A stretch of 13,029 bases of DNA from Allobrachymonas sp. (GTDB lineage: Bacteria > Pseudomonadota > Gammaproteobacteria > Burkholderiales > Burkholderiaceae_C): NCBI GenBank assembly GCA_017996515.1, contig JAGOGU010000026.1, forward strand, positions 1 to 13,029, read 5' to 3'. The first letter of the stretch is position 1. The number at the start of each line of letters is the position of its first letter. This document shows positions 7,741-13,029 of the stretch, piece by piece. A model generated the notes under the pieces. It saw nothing but the letters and a program-made list of their open reading frames with translations, did no database searches and was not told the origin of the DNA. The translations under genes and the position numbers were made by a program.

Positions 7741-8769
7741 TTATTTTGCGTGGCGAATGCGTGGATTGACGACACCGTACAGAATATCCACCACGAAGTT
7801 GGTCAGAATCACCAGCAGCGCCACCAGCAGAATGCCGTTTTGCACCACGGAATAATCGCGCCGCGAAATGGCATCAATCAGCCATTTGCCAATGCCTGGC
7901 CACGAAAAGATGGTTTCGGTCAACACCGCGCCCCCCATCAAAGTGCCCACCTGCAGACCGATCACGGTCAGCACCGGAATCAGGGCATTGCGCAGGGTAT
8001 GCACCACCACCACACGCAATGGTGACAGGCCTTTGGCGCGTGCGGTGCGCACGTAATCTTCGCGCAGCACCTCCAGCATGGAAGAGCGCGTCATGCGGGC
8101 AATCACCGCCAAAGGAATGGTCGCCAGCACCACGGCAGGCAGAATCAGGTGCTTGACGGCATTGATCCATGCACCCTGGTTCATTCCGGGATCCGCCCGC
8201 TCGGCCAGCCACGCATCAATGAGCATGAAACCGGTATGCGGCTGCACGTCATACAACAAATCAATCCGGCCGGAAACCGGCGTCCAGCCGAGCTTGACCG
8301 AAAACAGCATGATCAACAGCAAACCCCACCAGAAAATGGGCATGGAATAGCCTGTGAGCGATACACCCATCACGCCGTGATCGAAAACGCTGCCCCGTCG
8401 CATAGCGGCAATCATGCCCACAATCAAACCCAATACGCTGGCGATCAGCATGGCCACCAGCGCCAGTTCCAGCGTGGCCGGGAACAAAGCCTTGAACTCT
8501 TCCCACACGCTGCGCTGGCTCACGACGGACATGCCCAAGTTGCCCTGCAACAGGCTGGTGACATAGTCGAAATACTGCGCATACAAGGGCTTGTTCAATC
8601 CCAAACGCTCCAAAGCGGCGGCGTGCATGGCAGGATCCAGGTTGCGCTCGCCCATCATCACCTCAACCGGATCGCCTGGAATGAGTCGAATCAATGTGAA
8701 AGTCACCAAAGTCAGGCCCAAAAAGCTTGGCACCAGAATGAGCAATCGACGAAACAGGTAAGAAAACAT
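7741..8769 (-). CDS. dppB: Dipeptide ABC transporter permease DppB
   Basis: Inner-membrane permease partner of DppC. The 342 residues are very close to E. coli DppB (about 339) along the whole length, for example IPGDPVEVMMGER near 30-42, SLTGYSMPIFWWG near 137-149, the EAA loop REDYVRTARAKGLSP at about 236-250, LTETIFSWPG and the C-terminal YGVVNPRIRHAK. I chose ATG at 8769, which gives the typical start MFSYLFRRLL. An in-frame TTG at 8775 is the alternative. AGAGGGG upstream of the start is the ribosome site and can be paired into a small hairpin. A 362-base gap separates it from dppA. Confidence 0.95.
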   Translation of the reverse strand: MFSYLFRRLLILVPSFLGLTLVTFTLIRLIPGDPVEVMMGERNLDPAMHAAALERLGLNKPLYAQYFDYVTSLLQGNLGMSVVSQRSVWEEFKALFPATLELALVAMLIASVLGLIVGMIAAMRRGSVFDHGVMGVSLTGYSMPIFWWGLLLIMLFSVKLGWTPVSGRIDLLYDVQPHTGFMLIDAWLAERADPGMNQGAWINAVKHLILPAVVLATIPLAVIARMTRSSMLEVLREDYVRTARAKGLSPLRVVVVHTLRNALIPVLTVIGLQVGTLMGGAVLTETIFSWPGIGKWLIDAISRRDYSVVQNGILLVALLVILTNFVVDILYGVVNPRIRHAK

Positions 8770-8777
8770 GGGCAAAA

Positions 8778-8800
8778 GGCCCCTCTATACAGGTGGGGCC
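8778..8800 (-). promoter_or_regulatory. Small hairpin covering the dppB ribosome binding site
   Basis: GGCCCC (8778-8783) and GGGGCC (8795-8800) form six G-C pairs around an 11-base loop. On the minus strand the second arm overlaps AGAGGGG, the likely dppB Shine-Dalgarno sequence, so folding would hide it. This is a structural prediction from sequence only. Confidence 0.35.
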
Positions 8801-9079
8801 ATCAAAAATAGTTCGTATGGCTGCGCGCCGCTTACGCGTCGTGCAAAAAAAATACACAAAGTCTGTTCACACCGCTCTTGGCCGGCTTTGCACGGAAGAT
8901 GCAGCAGCATCCAAACAACACCGATTGTGCAACGTCAGCGCCAACACCAAAACCGCAGCGCCACAAACCGAGGCAGCAGCGATAGGCAAGAAACGATGAC
9001 CGACTCGCACCCTGCTCGTCGCGCTGATGGATGCCAGAGCGCCAAGGCACCCGCAAGAACAGTGAGAACAAACCTCAAT

Positions 9080-9117
9080 GGCCCGCTGCGACAACCTGGA
9101 GTCATCGCAAGCGGGCC
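9080..9117 (-). terminator. Hairpin after dppA, possible attenuator or mRNA-stabilising stem
   Basis: Arms 9080-9091 and 9105-9117 (GGCCCGCTGCGA against TCGCAAGCGGGCC) pair over 12 bases with one bulged A and a 13-base loop. It starts 14 bases after the dppA stop. No T-run follows on the minus strand, so partial termination or 3' end protection of dppA mRNA is more likely than full termination. Confidence 0.55.
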
Positions 9118-9131
9118 CTCAATTATCCAGC

Positions 9132-10802
9132 TTAGTTGGTCAAGCCGACTTGTTCAAAGCTGTAATCACCCAGCGGGCTGATCTTGAAGCCATCCACTTC
9201 CTTGCGCATGGGCTGGTTGATTACCGAGTGTGCAATCGTTGTCCATGGCATGTCACGCTTGAAGATGACTTGCGCCTGCTCATACATGGCCGTACGCTTC
9301 GCATGATCCATGCTGTTGCGCGCGCCCACCACCTGCTCGTCAAACTCCTTGCTGCAATAACGAGCATAGTTGTTGGTTTCAGTCGAAGCACATGTCAGCA
9401 AAACGCCCAGGAAGTTATCGGGGCTGGCGTAGTCGCCTGTCCAGCCGATGAGCGTGGCATCGTGCTCGCCCTTGCCGATGCGCTTGAGGTATTCACCCCA
9501 CTCGTACGTCACGATCTTGGCCTTGACACCGATCTTGGCCCAGTCGGCCTGGATCATTTCGGCCATCAGCTTGGCGTTGGGGTTGTAAGGCCGCTGCACG
9601 GGCATGGCAAACAGTGTCAGCTCAAAGCCATTGGGCACGCCTGCTTTGGCCAGCAACTCTTTGGCTTTTTCAGGGTCATACGGCGCGTTCTTCAGCGAAG
9701 GGTTGTAGCCCCACAGGCTCGGCGGCATGGGGTTAGCAGCCTCTTGCGCCTCGCCTTGATAGACGGCATCGATGATGGCCTTGCGGTTGATGGCCATATC
9801 CAACGCCTCGCGCACTTCGAGCTTGTCCAGATTGGCTTTTTTCATGTTGTAGCCCAGGTAGCCAATGTTGAAGCCCGGAGCCTGCAGCATTTTGAGCGCA
9901 GGATCATTACGCATGGCGGCCAGATCGTTGGGTTTGGGGAAAGACATGATGTGGCATTCGCCCGCCTTCATTTTCTGGAAGCGCACGGCCGCATCGGTCG
10001 TGATCGCGAAAATCATGTTGTCCACTTTCGGGAAGCCCGCTTTCCAGTACTGTTTGTTGGCGTTGTAGCGGATTTGCGCGTCTTTCTGGTAACGTTCCAG
10101 CACGAATGGGCCAGTGCCGACAGGGTCCTGGTTGAGCTGGGCAAACTTGCCTTCCTTGTGCAGCTTCTCTGCATATTCGGCCGACAGGATGGAGAACGAA
10201 GGCATGGCGATCTTGATGATCAGATCGGGGTCGGGCTTTTTCAGCGTCATCTTGACGGTGTGATCGTCCACCTTCTCGACCTTGGCCACGTTTTCGGTCA
10301 AGCCCGTATCGACTGCATAAGGAAACTCGGCCGGATGGGCTTTGCGATATGCATTTTCGGGGTTGAACATGCGGTCAAACGTAAAGACCACGTCGTCGGC
10401 GTTGAAGTCGCGTGTTGGCGTAAAGGCCTTGGTGGTGTGGAACTTCACGCCCTGACGCAGGCTAAAGGTATACGTCAGGCCGTCTTCGGAAATATCCCAT
10501 TTTTCAGCCAGCGCAGGCTCCACATCGGTTGTCCCGTTGATGAAACTCACCAGCGGGTTGTAAATGGCATGGCCGCTGGCATCAAACGTGCTGCCACTGG
10601 TATACATGCCGGGATCAAAACCTTCGGGGCTGGCTTCCGAACAATACACCAACGTTTTGCCTGCCGCTGCAGTTGCAGACGCCGCTGCACTGGCACCACT
10701 GGCGGAAGTTGCAGGCGCGGACGATTGGCCGCAAGCGCTCAGTCCGGCTACAGCCAGTACGGAAAGCGCCAGTGTCGTTTTAGAAAACACGCGATTTGCC
10801 AT
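9132..10802 (-). CDS. dppA: Dipeptide-binding lipoprotein DppA
   Basis: Binds dipeptides outside the inner membrane and delivers them to DppBC; in E. coli DppA also acts in peptide taxis and haem uptake. The 556 residues match E. coli DppA (about 535) throughout: KTLVYCSEASPEGFDPG, AVYQGEAQEA, AMPVQRPYNPNAKLMAEM, TYEWGEYLKR and WTGDYASPDN. Arg404 and Asp457 correspond to the E. coli residues that bind the peptide ends (Arg355 and Asp408 of the mature protein). Cys54/Cys283 and Cys471/Cys483 match the two E. coli disulfides. Unlike E. coli, it has a lipoprotein signal with lipobox L-S-A-C and Cys24, then an Ala/Ser/Thr linker to about residue 48. ATG at 10802 has GAGGAG eight bases upstream. 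First gene of the operon, divergent from ruvB. Confidence 0.97.
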   Translation of the reverse strand: MANRVFSKTTLALSVLAVAGLSACGQSSAPATSASGASAAASATAAAGKTLVYCSEASPEGFDPGMYTSGSTFDASGHAIYNPLVSFINGTTDVEPALAEKWDISEDGLTYTFSLRQGVKFHTTKAFTPTRDFNADDVVFTFDRMFNPENAYRKAHPAEFPYAVDTGLTENVAKVEKVDDHTVKMTLKKPDPDLIIKIAMPSFSILSAEYAEKLHKEGKFAQLNQDPVGTGPFVLERYQKDAQIRYNANKQYWKAGFPKVDNMIFAITTDAAVRFQKMKAGECHIMSFPKPNDLAAMRNDPALKMLQAPGFNIGYLGYNMKKANLDKLEVREALDMAINRKAIIDAVYQGEAQEAANPMPPSLWGYNPSLKNAPYDPEKAKELLAKAGVPNGFELTLFAMPVQRPYNPNAKLMAEMIQADWAKIGVKAKIVTYEWGEYLKRIGKGEHDATLIGWTGDYASPDNFLGVLLTCASTETNNYARYCSKEFDEQVVGARNSMDHAKRTAMYEQAQVIFKRDMPWTTIAHSVINQPMRKEVDGFKISPLGDYSFEQVGLTN

Positions 10803-11143
10803 GAGAGAGTCTCCTCAAATAAAACAACATCAGCCCAGCCAAGTCTCGGTGCTACAGCACAATGCCCCAAAAATCCGGCTGGTAAATACTTGTGACAGGC
10901 CTATATCGTACCGAAAAAACAAGCTGCCCCTACCTTCCAGGCCTGTCGCGCCTTGAAAAACCGTGTCCACCTAGGGTAATCGATACATGCTGTTGCACCA
11001 CGGAACCGCCAGATTAAAACCTACGTTGCAAAACCAAAAGCAACTCCACACGGCAGCGCATGTACAAGAGAAGAGGCCGCGTATCATATCCAACAGTAAT
11101 TTTCACCCTCTTTTCTTGTGCGGCATGCTTTGCCCCGAAATTC
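10803..11143. other. Divergent promoter region between dppA and ruvB
   Basis: A 341-base gap that must carry the promoters of both genes. It contains a perfect 9-bp inverted repeat (10894-10902 and 10939-10947). For ruvB, TATCAT at 11082-11087 is a possible -10 but no good -35 stands 16-18 bases upstream. I see no CTGT-N8-ACAG SOS box. For dppA no clear sigma-70 pair was found. Confidence 0.5.
10894..10947. repeat. 9-bp inverted repeat GACAGGCCT / AGGCCTGTC
   Basis: GACAGGCCT (10894-10902) and its exact complement AGGCCTGTC (10939-10947) are separated by 36 bases, and their centres are 45 bases apart. Each arm contains the palindrome AGGCCT. It lies about 90-145 bases upstream of dppA and about 200-250 upstream of ruvB. 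It could be two sites for a dimeric regulator; no known operator is recognised. Confidence 0.5.
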
Positions 11144-12211
11144 ATGGCCATTGAAACCGACAACCTTCATAGCCAGATAGACCCGGCCCCGCAGCGCATG
11201 GTGTCTGCCGCGGCAGCCACACCGCAGGAAGAAGCTCTGGAGCGCGCCCTGCGCCCCAAGTTGCTGCAAGAATATGTCGGCCAGCAAAAGGTGCGCGAGC
11301 AGTTGGAAATTTTCATCGGCGCAGCACGCAAACGGGCCGAGGCGCTCGATCACGTGCTGATCTTCGGCCCGCCGGGACTAGGCAAGACCACCTTGAGCCA
11401 CATCATCGCGCACGAGCTGGGCGTGAACCTGCGCCAAACCTCCGGCCCTGTGCTCGAAAAACCCAAAGACCTGGCCGCCCTGCTCACCAGCCTCGAAGCC
11501 AATGATGTGCTTTTCATCGACGAAATCCACCGCTTGAGCCCCGTGGTGGAAGAAATCCTCTACCCCGCGCTGGAGGACTTTCAGATCGACATCATGATTG
11601 GCGAAGGCCCGGCTGCGCGCTCCATCAAGCTCGACCTGCAACCCTTTACCCTGGTCGGCGCCACCACGCGCGCGGGTATGCTCACCAACCCACTGCGCGA
11701 CCGCTTTGGCATTGTGGCACGACTGGAGTTTTACACGCCGCAAGAGCTGGCGCACATCGTCACCCGCTCGGCCGGGCTGCTGGGCGTTGTCGCTGATGAA
11801 GCCGGCGCGTTTGAAATTGCCCGCCGCAGCCGTGGCACGCCACGCATTGCCAACCGTCTGTTGCGCCGCGTGCGCGACTACGCCGACGTCAAAGGCCAGG
11901 GCCACATCACGCTCGATATCGCCCAAAAAGCCTTGGCCATGCTCGATGTGGATCCGCAAGGCTTCGACATCATGGATCGCAAACTACTCGAAGCCATCGT
12001 GCACCGCTTCGACGGCGGCCCCGTGGGGCTGGAAAACATCGCCGCCAGCATTGGCGAAGAAGCCGGCACGATTGAAGACGTGATTGAGCCCTACCTGATT
12101 CAGCAGGGCTTTTTGCAGCGCACCCCACGCGGGCGCATGGCCACACTGGCCGCCTACCGCCATCTAGGCGTATCTGCGCCACAGGCACAAGGCCAACAGC
12201 CGTTGGTGTGA
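11144..12211 (+). CDS. ruvB: Holliday junction branch migration DNA helicase RuvB
   Basis: Hexameric AAA+ motor that, with RuvA, drives branch migration of Holliday junctions during recombination and repair. The 355 residues contain Walker A GPPGLGKT at 75-82, Walker B LFIDE at 123-127, sensor-1 VGATTRAG near 171-178, the arginine finger region NPLRDRFG near 182-189, and the C-terminal winged helix ([23 protein letters not shown]). I chose ATG at 11144 ([10 protein letters not shown]) because betaproteobacterial RuvB proteins start there; the frame is open back to an ATG at 11060 but that stretch has no family similarity. Neither start has a good ribosome site. ruvA and ruvC are not adjacent, and the gene appears to be transcribed alone, ending at the hairpin terminator at 12246. 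Confidence 0.97.
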   Translation: MAIETDNLHSQIDPAPQRMVSAAAATPQEEALERALRPKLLQEYVGQQKVREQLEIFIGAARKRAEALDHVLIFGPPGLGKTTLSHIIAHELGVNLRQTSGPVLEKPKDLAALLTSLEANDVLFIDEIHRLSPVVEEILYPALEDFQIDIMIGEGPAARSIKLDLQPFTLVGATTRAGMLTNPLRDRFGIVARLEFYTPQELAHIVTRSAGLLGVVADEAGAFEIARRSRGTPRIANRLLRRVRDYADVKGQGHITLDIAQKALAMLDVDPQGFDIMDRKLLEAIVHRFDGGPVGLENIAASIGEEAGTIEDVIEPYLIQQGFLQRTPRGRMATLAAYRHLGVSAPQAQGQQPLV

Positions 12212-12350
12212 AACCGGCTACCTTTAAACGCGATTTGCACACAAAAAAACGGCAAGGCGCATCACCTTGCCGTTTTGTCATTACATCCAGCTTTACGCGG
12301 CCACCAGCCGATAAGGCTGAGTGGTGTGAGGCAACAGTTCTTCTCCCACA
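12212..12350. other. Region between ruvB and the spermidine synthase remnant
   Basis: Apart from the terminator it holds a minus-strand reading frame from ATG 12367 to TAA 12293 that encodes 24 residues (MHGSIDVGEELLPHTTQPYR and four more). It has coding-like codon choice but no ribosome site and no recognised family. It may be another decayed fragment. Confidence 0.35.
12246..12276. terminator. Bidirectional intrinsic terminator between ruvB and the tldD side
   Basis: A perfect 12-bp stem (12246-12257 with 12265-12276) and 7-base loop lie 34 bases after the ruvB stop. On the plus strand the stem ends in TTTT and continues GTCATT; on the minus strand the second arm runs into seven T's (complement of 12243-12249). 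It should stop ruvB transcription from the left and tldD transcription from the right. Confidence 0.85.
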
Positions 12351-12629
12351 TCAATCGAGCCGTGCATCTTGCCGCAGCAGCGCTTGCACAAAAGGCAGCA
12401 GGCTCAGCAGGGCGTGGCGCGTCGCGCTGTTGTAGAGCTTGAGTGGCCCTATGCCATGCTGCGCCAGGCGCGTATCGACTGCCTCGGCAGACAGCAGCAA
12501 GGGATCGGCCCGGTCGGACGCGACCGCCATGCCCCACAAAGTTCCGTACAGCGGTACGTATTGCAGGGAGGGGTACACAGGGTCAAAACGGTTTCCAGCG
12601 CCCCGAGCCGGGTCGTGCACCAACTCTCA
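12351..12629 (-). pseudogene. 3' remnant of a spermidine synthase-like gene
   Basis: The frame ending at 12351 encodes VYPSLQYVPLYGTLWG, MAVASDRADPLLLSAEAVD and KLYNSATRHALLSLLPFVQAL. This resembles the C-terminal part of spermidine synthase (E. coli SpeE has a YYGGIMTFAWATDN-like stretch followed by YYNPAVHTAAFALPQYL). The aminopropyltransferase N-terminal and SAM-binding parts are absent. Just upstream, the frame shifted by one base reads TRLGALETV, which would continue naturally into FDPVYPSLQ if one T were added to the TTTT at 12585-12588. The open frame is closed by a stop at 12627-12629, directly after tldD, and has no convincing start. A truncated, frameshifted remnant fits best; a short expressed protein is less likely. 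The family call is by eye. Confidence 0.6.
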
Positions 12630-12631
12630 TC

Positions 12632-13029
12632 TCAGGCCGTGCCACCTACCGTCAAGCCGTTGATGCGCATGGTGGGCTGCCCCACGCCCACCGGCACGCT
12701 TTGACCCTCTTTGCCGCACGTGCCCACGCCGCTGTCGAGTTGCAGGTCGTTGCCGATCATGGTGACGCGCGTCAAGGCGTCCGGCCCGTTGCCGATGATG
12801 GTGGCACCCTTCACCGGATATTGCAGCTTGCCGTTTTCGACCCACCAGGCCTGGCTGGCCGAAAACACGAATTTGCCGCTGGTGATGTCCACCTGCCCGC
12901 CACCGAAATTGCGGGCGTACAGGCCGCGCTTGAGGCTGCCGATAATGGCCTGCGGCTCATCCTGCCCGGCCAGCATATAGGTGTTGGTCATGCGCGGCAT
13001 GGGCAGGTGGGCATAGCTTTCGCGGCGGC
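12632..13029 (-). CDS. tldD: Metalloprotease TldD, C-terminal part only
   Basis: TldD, with its partner TldE/PmbA, forms a zinc metalloprotease that degrades unfolded peptides; in E. coli it acts in microcin B17 maturation and CcdA turnover. The visible 131 residues are the conserved C-terminus: [88 protein letters not shown]. The last residues match the natural end of E. coli TldD, so the 3' end is intact. The metal-binding HExxxH region lies beyond the right edge. The gene continues off the window on the minus strand and is followed within a few bases by the spermidine synthase remnant. Confidence 0.95.
   Translation of the reverse strand, partial: RRESYAHLPMPRMTNTYMLAGQDEPQAIIGSLKRGLYARNFGGGQVDITSGKFVFSASQAWWVENGKLQYPVKGATIIGNGPDALTRVTMIGNDLQLDSGVGTCGKEGQSVPVGVGQPTMRINGLTVGGTA

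Larger units (their letters stand above)
8770..9131. other. Long dppA-dppB intergenic region
   Basis: This 362-base gap inside the operon has no supported gene. Minus-strand frames of 75-79 codons exist, one with a hydrophobic run (RFLPIAAASVCGAAVLVLAL), but none has a convincing start or ribosome site. It contains a hairpin just after dppA (9080-9117), an A8 run at 8845-8852 (T8 on the coding strand) without a preceding stem, and a hairpin over the dppB ribosome site (8778-8800). Confidence 0.5.

Noticed and set aside
7716..7775. Longer DppC starting inside dppB
   Set aside because: The added residues do not resemble DppC and would overlap dppB; ATG 7715 gives the usual length.
8843..8852. 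T8 run on the minus strand as an intrinsic terminator before dppB
   Set aside because: No stable stem lies immediately upstream of the run.
8867..9094. Possible small membrane protein of up to 75 residues between dppA and dppB
   Set aside because: It has a hydrophobic run but would need a TTG start inside the post-dppA hairpin with no properly spaced ribosome site, and two cysteine-rich flanks look like noise.
9078..10895. A 605-codon open frame on the plus strand opposite dppA
   Set aside because: It is antisense to the well-matched dppA, has no recognisable family, and arises from GC-rich codon use in the true frame.
11060..11143. N-terminal extension of RuvB by 28 residues from ATG 11060
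   Set aside because: The extra residues do not resemble RuvB N-termini, and [10 protein letters not shown] at 11144 aligns with known starts.
10980..11143. SOS (LexA) box upstream of ruvB
   Set aside because: No CTGT-N8-ACAG or close variant could be found in the region.
1..13029. CRISPR arrays, insertion sequences, tRNA genes or integration sites
   Set aside because: No regularly spaced repeats, transposase-like frames, terminal inverted repeats or tRNA-like cloverleaf sequences were recognised.

Overview
The window looks like ordinary chromosomal DNA of a betaproteobacterium, probably Burkholderiales and close to Comamonadaceae. That placement rests on the RuvB N-terminus, the class II phosphodiesterase-type metallohydrolase and the GC-rich codon use; no rRNA or tRNA is present to confirm it. 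I recognise no mobile element, CRISPR array, tRNA or prophage gene.

Layout, left to right: positions 1-3042 hold a glutamate/aspartate ABC importer read on the minus strand in the order gltI-gltJ-gltK-gltL, with gltL cut off by the left edge. At 3456-4277, also minus, is a metallo-beta-lactamase-fold hydrolase of the class II cyclic-nucleotide phosphodiesterase type, with a near-consensus CRP-like site upstream. At 4617-10802, minus, is a complete dipeptide importer dppA-dppB-dppC-dppD-dppF. At 11144-12211 is the only plus-strand gene, ruvB, divergent from dppA and closed by a strong hairpin terminator. At 12351-12629, minus, is a decayed 3' remnant of a spermidine-synthase-like gene. At 12632-13029, minus, is the C-terminal part of tldD, cut by the right edge.

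The two importers are built alike. Each begins with a substrate-binding protein made as a lipoprotein, and the two unrelated binding proteins carry nearly the same signal peptide and an Ala/Ser-rich linker after the lipobox cysteine. In each operon a hairpin follows the binding-protein gene, which would favour more binding protein than permease. Downstream genes are tightly packed in places (a one-base overlap at gltJ/gltK, ATGA at dppD/dppF). Together they bring acidic amino acids and dipeptides into the cell; the hydrolase between them may link this uptake region to cAMP.

No wholly new system is visible. The points most worth checking are the shared lipoprotein leader, the CRP-like site in front of a putative cAMP phosphodiesterase gene, the spermidine synthase fossil, and RNA hairpins that may set subunit ratios.
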